A stretch of DNA of 64,000 nucleotides. It comes from a bacterium UBP14_UBA6098 (GTDB lineage Bacteria; UBP14; UBA6098). The translations under genes and the position numbers were made by a program. This document shows positions 7,685 through 16,375 of this stretch, piece by piece (the first letter of the stretch is position 1; each line of letters starts with the position of its first letter). The notes under the pieces were generated by a model that ran no database searches, had not been told where the DNA came from, and saw only the letters and a list, made by a program, of their open reading frames with translations. The stretch is from the NCBI GenBank assembly GCA_002428525.1, contig DIWU01000015.1, forward strand, positions 1 through 64,000, given 5' to 3'.

Positions 7685-7686
7685 GG

Positions 7687-7778
7687 GTAAAAGCTAAAAG
7701 TTAAAAAGTAAAAGGTAAAAGGGTTTTATATTAGGACGCTTGGGGAAGCGCTTTTGTTAAGACGCGATTTCCCAAGCG
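7687..7778. repeat. Degenerate taaaag repeat and imperfect inverted repeat
   Basis: 7687-7724 is a run of six- to seven-base units (taaaag, ttaaaaag, taaaagg). It is followed by cgcttggggaagcgc (7737-7751) and gcgatttcccaagcg (7764-7778), which pair at 13 of 15 positions. The rest of the gap to 7884 includes a fragment 'ttgccctgagcctgtcc' of the widespread 'ccctgagcctgtcgaag' repeat type. No gene is seen here. Confidence 0.5.
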
Positions 7779-7884
7779 AGGATTGTCCCGCTTCAAATAA
7801 TGAAACTTTGAAACCGGAATATCTATTAATTACCGGTAGCTGAGCGGAACGTTGCCCTGAGCCTGTCCAAGGGTCGAAGCCACC

Positions 7885-8913
7885 TCACCATGGCATACAG
7901 CAAAGCCCCGAACTGCGGCCTCCGCCGATATCGCGCCTCGTGATTCCCAAGGTCAGCGAAAGGCTGTGCTGGGTTCCCATATCCTCTTTATTTGAACTGC
8001 GCGACCAGTCGTCCCAATCGACATCCGCCTCGCCGATGAAGACCATGGTGTAGCGAAGATCGAGCATCAGGCGGAAATCGTAGGTTTGGAAAGCGATGAG
8101 CCCGCCGCCGAGCGAGATCGCCGGGCCGTCGCCGCTGGCCCCGCCGACCGGATAGGAGCTGTCGCCGGCCTCCTCGAGATAGGGCATATTCATCGCCCAT
8201 TCGATTCCGGCCGAACCGCCGGCATAGGGCGAGAACTCCTTCGGGCTGAAGATATAGTAAAGCCCGATCGACAGGCCGAAGGCCGTGGCGTCGCCGCCGG
8301 AACAGCCATAACCGCGCCCCTCGATAAACATCTTCTCCAGCTCATACATCGCGACGCCCTCATACTGCCACATCTGCTCCTCGCCATAGCTCTCGAACAG
8401 CGGGAAACGATAGCCTATCTTGACTCCGACTGTGTAGAAATTCTTCCGGCGAAGCGGTTCCTCGGCCTCGGTGAGAGTGACATTGGTTTTGTCGATAGTC
8501 TCCGCGGCCTTCACTCCGCCCGTGATTCCCTCGACGAGCCGCTCGATCACCACATCGAGGTTCTCGATCGATTCCGATGTCATCTTGTCCGAATGAAGCT
8601 CCTTGCCGGTCGTATCGACAATGTAGATATTCACGATGATCTTCTCGCCGAGCTTCGCAACACTGCCGTAAAGCGCCTGTTCGAGGCCGCTCTCCGAGGC
8701 GCCGTTTGCGGCGCATATGGCGTCGTTGCAGATTTCATCTCCGGCATCGCGCACAGAATAGCCCTTGCCGCTAAGCTCCGATTTGAATATCTCCTTCACC
8801 GCTTCGATATCCCCCGGTTCGAGGCTCGTGGATTTGAAATTATAAACCAATATCGAACTAGCCGACAAAGTCGCGACACATAAAACCGTCAAGACCAAGA
8901 TGAAATTTCTCAT
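7885..8913 (-). CDS. Secreted protein with predicted outer-membrane barrel
   Basis: 342 residues from the ATG at 8911-8913, which has AAGGAG seven bases upstream. The open frame extends further upstream but that extension is not protein-like. After a signal peptide (about 1-18) comes a CsgG/TolB-like N-terminal domain: SSILVYNFKSTSLEPGDIEA, with a later 'IYIVDTTGKELHSDKMT' strand, typical of proteins that scan for secretin-like or curli-like partners. From about residue 165 alternating strands (VGVKIGYRFPLF, GLYYIFSP, LGGGLIAF, LDLRYTMVF, SLSLTLGI) look like a small outer-membrane beta-barrel. The specific function is unknown. Confidence 0.55.
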   Translation of the reverse strand: MRNFILVLTVLCVATLSASSILVYNFKSTSLEPGDIEAVKEIFKSELSGKGYSVRDAGDEICNDAICAANGASESGLEQALYGSVAKLGEKIIVNIYIVDTTGKELHSDKMTSESIENLDVVIERLVEGITGGVKAAETIDKTNVTLTEAEEPLRRKNFYTVGVKIGYRFPLFESYGEEQMWQYEGVAMYELEKMFIEGRGYGCSGGDATAFGLSIGLYYIFSPKEFSPYAGGSAGIEWAMNMPYLEEAGDSSYPVGGASGDGPAISLGGGLIAFQTYDFRLMLDLRYTMVFIGEADVDWDDWSRSSNKEDMGTQHSLSLTLGITRRDIGGGRSSGLCCMPW

Positions 8914-8977
8914 AATAACTCCTTTTTTCAATAAATATAGCCTCGGAATTCCCCCCGTCAAGCAAAATCGCAAGATG

Positions 8978-9139
8978 AACAACCCCCCGCGGCGTCGGCC
9001 GCGCATGCGCGGGCCGTCGGGCCGGAATGAAATCCGCCGCTATAGGTTCAATCTTGCTTCCGGCCCGCCGGCGATTATCATCCCCACGGAAAGCGAGCTT
9101 TCCGTGGGGATGATAATCCCGACGCCGCGGGGGGTTGTT
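8978..9139. repeat. 162-nt nested palindrome with cloverleaf-like pairing
   Basis: The outer arms 8978-8998 and 9119-9139 are perfect 21-base complements. Inside are a 14-base palindrome (8999-9012), a 10-bp stem 9018-9027/9058-9067, and a perfect 22-bp hairpin 9073-9094/9097-9118 with a two-base loop. It lies between the stop codon of the vWA gene and the start of the next minus-strand gene, so it would be transcribed with that unit. It is not a standard terminator because no T-run follows. Confidence 0.9.
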
Positions 9140-9163
9140 AAACCGTAGATTTTCGTGTTCGTT

Positions 9164-12019
9164 CTATCGTGTCAGGATAACCGTTCCTTCGCAGACGACT
9201 ACCTTTTCGGTCTTGATTATGTAAATATACAGGCCTTGGGGAAGAGGTTTGCCGGAGGAATCTGTGCCGTCCCATCTGGCCGCTATAGGGGATGAGGAGC
9301 CGGGCGGGGCTTTTATCTCTTTGACTTTGGTGTTTCGGATGTCGTATATCGAGATAGTCCCTTCGAGCCGATACATCTCGGGATATACGAACTGGACGTA
9401 GTCGTTGATTCCGTCGCCGTTTGGAGTGAAGGGGTTCGGGATACGTTCGCAATTAGTCTGGGGGTAGAACATATACTCATAGCAGAAACTGGTGTCGTTA
9501 GGGCCGCAAAGCTCGCATCCGCCGTCTTCGGGGAGGACCAAATCGGCGAGCCGGATGCATATCTCGAATGTATCCCCTCTCGCGACGTCGAATTCTTGCG
9601 GATGGCCGTAGATTGTCGCGGTTCCGTTGTAGGGGTTTCCGGTGAAGGTTAGAAAGCCGTCGCCGACTGTGTATTCGGTTCCGGCGACCGTCATCACTAT
9701 GTTTTGCACATCGATTCCCGCGGGGGTATCGACAATTGAGATAGCGACATTCAGGACATTTGTGAACTCGAACCCCGGCTCCGGGTTGATCGAGACCACT
9801 CGCGGGGGCTCGAGATCGACTATAAATTCAGCCGAGGTCGGAATCGCGATGGAACATCCGCGGGTATCGTCGGCGCGGTGGAGGTTGTAGGGCACAGTCT
9901 GGCCGTGTGCCCATTGCGCGCTCGGTGTGAAAACGAGCGTGTCGTTTGCCCATATCAACTCGGGGTTGGCGGGGGAATACTCGATACCCGCAACTCTGAG
10001 GCCGATAGTCGATTCGTTCAGTGGGAACTCGTCGCCCCGAAGATCGAGGGTGATAGCCTGATAGGGGCAGGCCGAGATAGTCGGATCGACCGGCGTGCCG
10101 GCCGGAGGGCATATCACCGATGAGATCGGGCCGACGCAGGGCGAAACGCTGTATTCGCAACAGATAATCGTGTCGTTCGGGCCGCAGAGCGAACAGGTAT
10201 CGAGTGCGGGCAAGACGAGGTCTGAAATCCTAAGGCAGGCGGTGAAGGTCTGGCCGGGCATAATTCCGATATCGAAGGAGTTCGCCTTGAAAACCATATC
10301 GCCCTCGGCGTAAAGCCCCGAGATAGTATAGGTAAGGTTCCCTCCGCCGGGGAGGTATTCGACACCGCCTATCTCGAGCGAGATGCTCGAAACATTGATT
10401 CCGGCGGGAAAATCGACGAGATGCCAAGCGAATTCGATCGAATCGCCGAACTCGAAACCGCATGGCGGGTCGAAGGAGGTCACGATAGGCGCTTGCAGGT
10501 CTGTGATGAAGGCACCGTAAACCTCCTCGCGAAGGTCGCATCCCATCGAATCCTCGACATCGAGGAGGTTGTAAACGACGACTCGGTTGTGCGGCCAAAT
10601 ATCGGTGGGAATAAAGCGTAACACATTATCGGTGAAGAACATATTTTCGGGGAAGCTGTAAACGACACCGTCAACGGAGAGGAGAATCTTAGTGGAATCG
10701 ACTCCCGCGCCCTCGTCGTTAATTCGGATCGTCACCTCCTGATAGGGGCAGGCCGAGAGCGATACATCCGGCGGGCAAATAAGTTCGGCAGAGGGCCCCG
10801 GACATCCGCAATCCGGGATATATATACATCCTCGGGCGGTGTCCGCCATGTCCATGCCGGATATAATGACATCGAAGCAGGTCTCCGGGCCTTCGCAACC
10901 CTCGGTAGTGTTGATCTGCCAACCGTAGCAGTATCTGCGGCCCATAAGCACAGGCCCTATAGTCTGCGGGTTTTCGGAGGTGATCGAGATGCAATCTCCG
11001 GGGATGATCTCCGCGGTAAGCTCCGGGATTGTGAAGCTGTTGTTGTTTGTGACGCAAACGCTTACCAGCTCGAAGGTATCGACTAAAACGACGACATCGT
11101 CGAAGATTTCCGCCCAGCTCACACCGAGGGCATACCAGTTCCCCCCCGAGGATATTGTGGTATTCTGGTACCAGAATGTCGCATCCACCGGGTCGTTCAT
11201 AGCGGTGCAACCGTCGTCCCAAGATATGGAGCTTGTCGAGGAGAATAGAATAAACCCGCCGCCGACAATTATATCATAGCCCTCGGCTCGTGTGTAGTTG
11301 CAAACCCCGTCGCAACCGTCACCGAGTTCATAAAAGGTGTTGTCCGTGAAGAAAACGATGATATGAATCGCGTTATCGCGCCAGTCATAGTTATTTGCCG
11401 CGGCGATAATCGCGCAGAGGCTGTTCTCCGCGCCGTCGGCGCCGCCCCATGCCGTCAGAGCCATAAGCCATGTGTTGAATTGAGTGAAATCGCCGGTCAT
11501 CTGCCAACCGGTGGCGATATTCTCGTCGGCGTCGAATAGCTCTCGCGGGCCCTCCCATGACTCGGAGTCCGGCGCGACGACATCGCCGTAGCAAACACCG
11601 CCCAAGCGGTAGTTGTATTCACGGGCGTCGAGTTCGGCGATGAGGTTGGAGATATTGGACTGCACGCCGGTGATTGTGCCCATCATGCTTCCGGTGTTGT
11701 CGATGCAGAAGACGATATCGACTCCGCCGCAGTTGTTGCCGCAAAAAAGCTCGACCGCGAACTCGCCCTCCATGATTCGGCTCAGGGGGTATGCCTCTCC
11801 GCGGTAATTATATGTCACTCCGTCGATTATGAGCCCTTGGCTCGGGTTTTCCAAGCGGTTCGGAGGGAGGCCGTCGTCCGGTTTGTTAGAAAGCTCGGGC
11901 GTTCGCGCCTCGTTCGAGGCGCTAATGTTTGTCGCCGGACCGTTCGGCTCGACGGCGTAGGTGAAACTTGAAAATAATATAAATATTATTGAAAACAAAA
12001 CGATTAAATGAGCTTTCAT
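9164..12019 (-). CDS. Large secreted vWA protein with CHU_C-like C-terminal domain
   Basis: 951 residues from the ATG at 12017-12019, preceded by AGAGG; a longer start at 12067 lacks support. There is a signal peptide (about 1-23), then a von Willebrand A domain with the metal-site motif DNTGSM in VDIVFCIDNTGSMMGT. The rest is tandem modules of beta-strand type, each starting near 'ACPYQ' and ending near 'CGPNDT', present about twice, with conserved cysteines. The C terminus PNPFTPNGDGINDYVQF followed by IYDIRNTKV and QGLYIYII is the gliding-motility/CHU_C type, which directs secretion or surface attachment in Bacteroidetes-like bacteria. It is likely a surface adhesin or matrix protein (inference). 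Confidence 0.75.
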   Translation of the reverse strand: MKAHLIVLFSIIFILFSSFTYAVEPNGPATNISASNEARTPELSNKPDDGLPPNRLENPSQGLIIDGVTYNYRGEAYPLSRIMEGEFAVELFCGNNCGGVDIVFCIDNTGSMMGTITGVQSNISNLIAELDAREYNYRLGGVCYGDVVAPDSESWEGPRELFDADENIATGWQMTGDFTQFNTWLMALTAWGGADGAENSLCAIIAAANNYDWRDNAIHIIVFFTDNTFYELGDGCDGVCNYTRAEGYDIIVGGGFILFSSTSSISWDDGCTAMNDPVDATFWYQNTTISSGGNWYALGVSWAEIFDDVVVLVDTFELVSVCVTNNNSFTIPELTAEIIPGDCISITSENPQTIGPVLMGRRYCYGWQINTTEGCEGPETCFDVIISGMDMADTARGCIYIPDCGCPGPSAELICPPDVSLSACPYQEVTIRINDEGAGVDSTKILLSVDGVVYSFPENMFFTDNVLRFIPTDIWPHNRVVVYNLLDVEDSMGCDLREEVYGAFITDLQAPIVTSFDPPCGFEFGDSIEFAWHLVDFPAGINVSSISLEIGGVEYLPGGGNLTYTISGLYAEGDMVFKANSFDIGIMPGQTFTACLRISDLVLPALDTCSLCGPNDTIICCEYSVSPCVGPISSVICPPAGTPVDPTISACPYQAITLDLRGDEFPLNESTIGLRVAGIEYSPANPELIWANDTLVFTPSAQWAHGQTVPYNLHRADDTRGCSIAIPTSAEFIVDLEPPRVVSINPEPGFEFTNVLNVAISIVDTPAGIDVQNIVMTVAGTEYTVGDGFLTFTGNPYNGTATIYGHPQEFDVARGDTFEICIRLADLVLPEDGGCELCGPNDTSFCYEYMFYPQTNCERIPNPFTPNGDGINDYVQFVYPEMYRLEGTISIYDIRNTKVKEIKAPPGSSSPIAARWDGTDSSGKPLPQGLYIYIIKTEKVVVCEGTVILTR

Positions 12020-12217
12020 AACGCCTCTTTTAAAGCTTTTATTGAACTTAAGAAAATGATAATTCATTTTAAAAACAATATCAAGCGCAAAAAAATATAC
12101 TTCGACCGCGCTATTGTGTTTTCGGATGATTTGAAAAGAATCGGGAAAAACGGGTTAGGCTCGACGAACTGCCGAATGCTTGGCATGTAGGTTGCTCTAA
12201 AATTTCAGGAGGAAATT

Positions 12218-12703
12218 ATGTTTGGAATTATTGCGCTTTTTATACTTTTAACAAGCGGACTTTCGGCTCAGGCCCTTCTCAACATAGATTTCGAGGGCGA
12301 CGCTATCGGATGCTTCCCCAAGGGATGGGCCTCGAAGGACGAAAAAAACATGACGAAGGTCTATTCGGCAAAGTCCGGGAACGATAATGTGCTGGGGGTT
12401 TATGTCGTCTTCGGCGGAGTCCCGATTCCGAAGACGATCAAATACATATGGAGCGAGACCTTGCCGGTCGGGACGCAATTGAACTCGCCCTATTCCTCGA
12501 AAACAAAGATGCTTGTGATTCGTTCAGGCAAGGAGGGCCTCGGCCAATGGTTCGAGGAGGAGCGAGATGCCCTCGCGGATTACCGCGCGCTTTTTGGGGA
12601 TCAGTCGGCAAAGCCCACCGCGAAGGGGATAGCGGTTCTCACCGATTCCGATAATACCGGCGGTCGGGTTGTCGGCGATTACGACGACTTTATAATCGAA
12701 TAG
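12218..12703 (+). CDS. DUF3047-like secreted protein, probably internally shortened
   Basis: 161 residues with a signal peptide (about 1-18) and a strong AGGAGG upstream of ATG. The pattern INIDFEGD...FPKGW, then YIWSETLPVG, SPYSSKTKMLVIRSG, GQWFEEERD and a closing AVLTDSDNTGG..VGDYDDF matches the DUF3047 family as I recall it. Usual members are about 220 residues or more. Here the segment between the 'SKSGN' region and 'GVYVVFGG' is short, so part of the middle appears missing. The role is unknown; DUF3047 proteins are secreted. The next gene starts six bases after its stop. Confidence 0.6.
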   Translation: MFGIIALFILLTSGLSAQALLNIDFEGDAIGCFPKGWASKDEKNMTKVYSAKSGNDNVLGVYVVFGGVPIPKTIKYIWSETLPVGTQLNSPYSSKTKMLVIRSGKEGLGQWFEEERDALADYRALFGDQSAKPTAKGIAVLTDSDNTGGRVVGDYDDFIIE

Positions 12704-12709
12704 TAGCTT

Positions 12710-13150
12710 ATGTTAAAGCAACTTTTGTATATTCTCATTTTCCTGCTCGTGGTTTATATTTTGATAAACTCCGCGTGGAGGATTTACCGAAGAAAGAAAA
12801 GGGAGGCGGTTAGCCGCCTGAAAGCGAACGATCATCGCTATCTCGCGCTCGAGAGCGAGAAGGAACAACTCAAGTCGAAAAGAAACCTGATGGGTTCCGA
12901 CCATCCCTATCAGCGCATTATCGCGCTCCGGATTAATGAGGCCGATGCTTTAAACTCCGGCGACACAGCCGCGGCCGTGCGAATTCGCGCCGAGATCGAT
13001 GGAATCACCGCGCAAAACGGGGTGACTGACGAGGAGGAGTTGGGAAGGGTTTATACCGCCCAAGTCGAAGCGATGAACACACGGCTCACGCAGATCGACT
13101 TCGAGCAGAGAAAGCTAATCATCGAGGCGGAGAAGGTTTCGCTGTTTTAG
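12710..13150 (+). CDS. Single-pass membrane protein with coiled coil
   Basis: 146 residues: an N-terminal transmembrane helix (about 4-22, LLYILIFLLVVYILINSAW), then a basic RIYRRKK stretch (positive-inside, so the C-terminal part is cytoplasmic), and a long charged helical region with heptad-like spacing, ending KVSLF. No family recognised. It starts 6 nt after the DUF3047 gene stop and is probably co-transcribed. The promoter of rplU follows. Confidence 0.55.
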   Translation: MLKQLLYILIFLLVVYILINSAWRIYRRKKREAVSRLKANDHRYLALESEKEQLKSKRNLMGSDHPYQRIIALRINEADALNSGDTAAAVRIRAEIDGITAQNGVTDEEELGRVYTAQVEAMNTRLTQIDFEQRKLIIEAEKVSLF

Positions 13151-13172
13151 AGAATCTATTTAAAGAAATCGA

Positions 13173-13200
13173 TTGACTTCAAAGATTAAAGAAATATAAT
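13173..13200 (+). promoter_or_regulatory. Sigma70-type promoter before rplU
   Basis: TTGACT (13173-13178), a 16-base spacer and a perfect TATAAT (13195-13200) lie 54 nt before the rplU start codon. Confidence 0.7.
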
Positions 13201-13254
13201 TTCTCGATTTTATGTAAGAATTTTGTGTTAGAAAAACGATATGGAGGAGCATCA

Positions 13255-13572
13255 ATGTATGCAATAGTGGACATAAAGGGCGAGCAGGTCAAGGTTGAGA
13301 CCGGCAAGCCGGCGGTCGTTCCTTTGATGGCCGAGAAGAATAACGGCGACGCCGTTGTTCTCGATCGCGTGATCCTTCTTTCCGGCGCGGGCGAGCCGAT
13401 CGTCGGGCAACCGACAGTCGAGGGCGCTAGCGTCAAGGCCAAAGTGGTCGAGCATTTCCGCGGCGAGAAGGTGACTGTTTTCAAGAAAAAACGCAGAACC
13501 GGATACCATAAGAAACAGGGCCACAGGCAGGATTTCACCCGCCTACTAATAGAAGAGATTTCCGCAGTTTGA
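13255..13572 (+). CDS. rplU: 50S ribosomal protein L21
   Basis: 105 residues, the usual length for bacterial L21, which binds 23S rRNA in the large subunit. It shows the signature MYAIVDIKGEQVKVE at the N terminus and the FKKKRRTGYHKKQGHRQ... basic rRNA-binding tail. The ATG at 13255 has GGAGGAG just upstream; the longer ORF from 13225 is not needed. L27 (rpmA) normally follows rplU, but here bamA starts 4 nt after its stop codon, so the usual rplU-rpmA pair is broken. Confidence 0.97.
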   Translation: MYAIVDIKGEQVKVETGKPAVVPLMAEKNNGDAVVLDRVILLSGAGEPIVGQPTVEGASVKAKVVEHFRGEKVTVFKKKRRTGYHKKQGHRQDFTRLLIEEISAV

Positions 13573-13576
13573 GACC

Positions 13577-15940
13577 TTGCTAAGCAAGCTCAGTCATAAA
13601 CGCCTCTTTGCCGGTCTAAAGGCAATACTACTTTTACTTGTGGGATCGACCTGTGTTTTTGCCCAGACGATCGGGGAAATCTCAGTCGTCGGGGCGAAGA
13701 ACACCTCGGAATCGCTGATCAAGATGACCTCCGGCCTCGCGGAGGGACAGAAATACGGCGCTTCGACGGTCGAGGACGCGCTTCGAAAGATATATAAATT
13801 GGGCTTCTTTGACAATGTGACTATTCGTGGGGTGCAGAGCGGCGATATAATCGCCGTCGAGATCGAGGTGGACGAGCACCCCTTCGCCTCGCAACTCCTA
13901 TTCGACGGCAACGAAGCGATCAAAGACAAAGAGCTTCTCGAGAAATCCGAGCTTGTCCTCAACGATGTTTTGACTCCGAAGAAGACTTTCCATGCGGTTA
14001 AGAAGTTGCGGAAGGCCTATATCGAAAAGGGTTTTCCGAATGTCGCGATCGAAACCGAGGCCATCGAGACGGCGACGGGCAGAGTTTCGGTGACATTCAA
14101 GATCGACGAGGGACAGCGTGTTCGCGTCGGAGGGATAGAGTTTTTCGGCAACGAGAATATCTCGGACGGCAAGCTCCGCCGAAGGATGGACACTAAGAGA
14201 AAGTCGCTTTTCCGGTCGGGCAAATTCGACGAGGCCAAGTATCAAGAGGATTTGGCAAAGATCGAGAGCCTCTACCAGAATAATGGGTTTATTACGGTCA
14301 AGATCGCGAGCGATTCGATTCGAACCGACACGCTGAATGCGAGGCTTTTCATAGATATCCGAATCGAGGAGGGGAAACGATACTACTTCGGCGATATATC
14401 CATATCGGGCAACACGATTTACGAGACCGACGAGGTTATGAACCAGCTCAAGTTCAAAAAGGGCGATGTTTTCAACGGCGAAAAGCTCGATGAATCGCTC
14501 GCGGAGGTCTATTTTCTTTATCAGGAAAAGGGCTATATTTACGCCGATGTCCGCGATGTCCGCCGGCTGACGGCCGACACAGTCCATCTCGATATCGGCC
14601 TCTCGGAGGGAATTCAGGCAAAGGTGCGTAAAATCGAGATCGCGGGCAACACGAGAACCTTCGACCGCGTGATCCGTCGCGAGATGTCCATCTACCCCGG
14701 CGAGGTTTTCCACCGGAGCAGGATGATGCGTTCGGTCAGGAATATCTATTACCTTAACTATTTCAATGATGTTTTGCCCGATTTTAAAATACTTCCCGAC
14801 GGCGATGTCGATCTCATCATGAATGTCGAGGAGAAGCCGGTAGGGCGTTTCCAGATCGGCGGCACCTACAACTCGAGGGACAAGGTTGTCGGGAATGTCT
14901 CGATAGGCTGGCCGAATATGCTCGGCAGGGGCTGGGAGTCGGAATTCACATGGGAATTCGGCGCGAACAAGAAGAATGTTTCCCTCAGCTTCACCGAGCC
15001 GTGGTTCATGGGAAAGCCTACAACCGTGGGCTTCGATATCTATAATACAGAGTTGATTTGGTCGAGCTACTACACAGAGCTGAGAACCGGCGGGGCGGTG
15101 CGCCTCGGCCGGCGACTCAAGTGGCCGGACGACTATTTCTCTCTATATTTGCGATATAAGCTCGAGCAGTTCGAATACTACGATTTCTCGTCGAGCTACA
15201 ACCCCACCGCTCGATACGATCTTCGCACATACGATTGGCCGCAAGTCGAGTCGGCAACGCGGGGAGTGATCCAGCGCGATTCGAGGGATTCCAAGCTCTT
15301 TGCCTCTAAGGGAAGCAAAAACATCTACACTGTCGAGCTGGCCGGCGGGCCGCTCGGCGGCGATGTCTCATTCCTCAAGCAGGATATCGCCGGCGACTGG
15401 TTTTTCCCGCTTCACAAATATCTTACTCTTGTCTGCAAGGGCAGGTTCGGCTATCTCTCCAACATCTTCGACAGCGATCTCGACGATGTGCCCTATTCGA
15501 GACGCTATTTCTTCGGCAGTTACGGCTATGAAGGGCAAATTCGCGGCTACTCCGACCGCGCGATTTCGCCTATTGACACCTCCGCGGCCGAATACGATTC
15601 CTCCGCGACGCCGGATATCTCGGGCAGGATACCGCTGGTCTTACCGGAGCAACAATTCAGGCTCGGCGGAAGGGTGATGACGCAGTTCACGGTGGAGCTT
15701 CGCGTGCCTATCTCCCGCGACCAGTTCTATGTTTCCCTTTTCGGGGATGTCGGCGATTCGTGGCGCGACTTCGACGAGGTCGATTTCATGAAGATGAAAC
15801 GAGGCCTCGGCGCCGGTGTTCGCCTTGTTATTCCGATGCTCGGGGTTATGGGCGTCGATGTCGGCTACGGCTTCGACAAGGACGACCTTCAAGATGAGAT
15901 TTCCGGATGGCAGTGGCATTTCCAAATCGGCTCGGAATAA
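13577..15940 (+). CDS. bamA: Outer-membrane protein assembly factor BamA
   Basis: 787 residues: signal peptide (about 1-29), a series of POTRA domains (about 31-410; repeats such as IGEISVVGAKNTSESLIK, VRVGGIEFFGNENISDGKL, VRKIEIAGNTRTFDRV), then the Omp85 surface-antigen barrel with FQIGGTYNSRDK, GRGWESEF and a C-terminal GMGVDVGYGF-type region ending in 'WQWHFQIGSE'. BamA folds beta-barrel proteins into the outer membrane, so this cell has one. The start is TTG at 13577, four bases after the rplU stop, with no clear Shine-Dalgarno, suggesting coupling. Confidence 0.93.
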   Translation: MLSKLSHKRLFAGLKAILLLLVGSTCVFAQTIGEISVVGAKNTSESLIKMTSGLAEGQKYGASTVEDALRKIYKLGFFDNVTIRGVQSGDIIAVEIEVDEHPFASQLLFDGNEAIKDKELLEKSELVLNDVLTPKKTFHAVKKLRKAYIEKGFPNVAIETEAIETATGRVSVTFKIDEGQRVRVGGIEFFGNENISDGKLRRRMDTKRKSLFRSGKFDEAKYQEDLAKIESLYQNNGFITVKIASDSIRTDTLNARLFIDIRIEEGKRYYFGDISISGNTIYETDEVMNQLKFKKGDVFNGEKLDESLAEVYFLYQEKGYIYADVRDVRRLTADTVHLDIGLSEGIQAKVRKIEIAGNTRTFDRVIRREMSIYPGEVFHRSRMMRSVRNIYYLNYFNDVLPDFKILPDGDVDLIMNVEEKPVGRFQIGGTYNSRDKVVGNVSIGWPNMLGRGWESEFTWEFGANKKNVSLSFTEPWFMGKPTTVGFDIYNTELIWSSYYTELRTGGAVRLGRRLKWPDDYFSLYLRYKLEQFEYYDFSSSYNPTARYDLRTYDWPQVESATRGVIQRDSRDSKLFASKGSKNIYTVELAGGPLGGDVSFLKQDIAGDWFFPLHKYLTLVCKGRFGYLSNIFDSDLDDVPYSRRYFFGSYGYEGQIRGYSDRAISPIDTSAAEYDSSATPDISGRIPLVLPEQQFRLGGRVMTQFTVELRVPISRDQFYVSLFGDVGDSWRDFDEVDFMKMKRGLGAGVRLVIPMLGVMGVDVGYGFDKDDLQDEISGWQWHFQIGSE

Positions 15941-15987
15941 AATATCGCGCCGAAAAACTTTCTATTTCTTTTTTTTATTATTTTTGT

Positions 15988-15993
15988 TATAAT
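15988..15993 (+). promoter_or_regulatory. Possible promoter -10 element
   Basis: A perfect TATAAT lies 45 nt before the ATG of the 98-residue ORF in a T-rich gap. A matching -35 (tttctt at 15965-15970) is weak. Confidence 0.35.
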
Positions 15994-16038
15994 ATCAATA
16001 TTATAGTTAAATGCCTGTCACTTCATGAAAGGAAAGCG

Positions 16039-16335
16039 ATGGCGGAAAAAATCGACGATTTGACTATCAGATACGAAGAGGACGGGATCGCGATCATCGA
16101 CGAGCTCGACAAAGTTATCCTTTCGCGCGCCGCGTGGTGCACAATTATCTTCAGATACAGGCAGTGGAACAGGGCGAAAAACGAATACAGCGAGGACAGG
16201 TTCAGTATTCGCCGTTATCGTAAGGTCAAAGACCAGTATATGCAACAATCGAAGTTCAATCTTTCGAGCATCGCACAAGCCAAGAAACTCATCGAGGCCC
16301 TGAATATCTGGATCGACGAAGCGGAAAAGGCTTGA
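16039..16335 (+). CDS. Conserved small protein, unknown function
   Basis: 98 residues from ATG 16039 with AAAGGAAAG upstream. It is soluble, without signal peptide or membrane segment. From memory it resembles a widespread family of about 100-residue hypotheticals with a 'DKVILS..AW.TI.F.Y..W.R' N half and a 'F.IRRY.K....Y..SKFN.SS...A' C half. I cannot name a function. The NatA-type ATPase gene follows 40 nt downstream, but no coupling is visible. Confidence 0.6.
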   Translation: MAEKIDDLTIRYEEDGIAIIDELDKVILSRAAWCTIIFRYRQWNRAKNEYSEDRFSIRRYRKVKDQYMQQSKFNLSSIAQAKKLIEALNIWIDEAEKA

Positions 16336-16375
16336 GCCCAATCGCGGGAATCCCCGCCTCAATGAAGCTATTCCT

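Noticed and set aside
12020..12067. Longer N terminus for the vWA protein (start at 12067)
   Set aside because: No ribosome binding site; the start at 12019 has AGAGG and gives a clean signal peptide.
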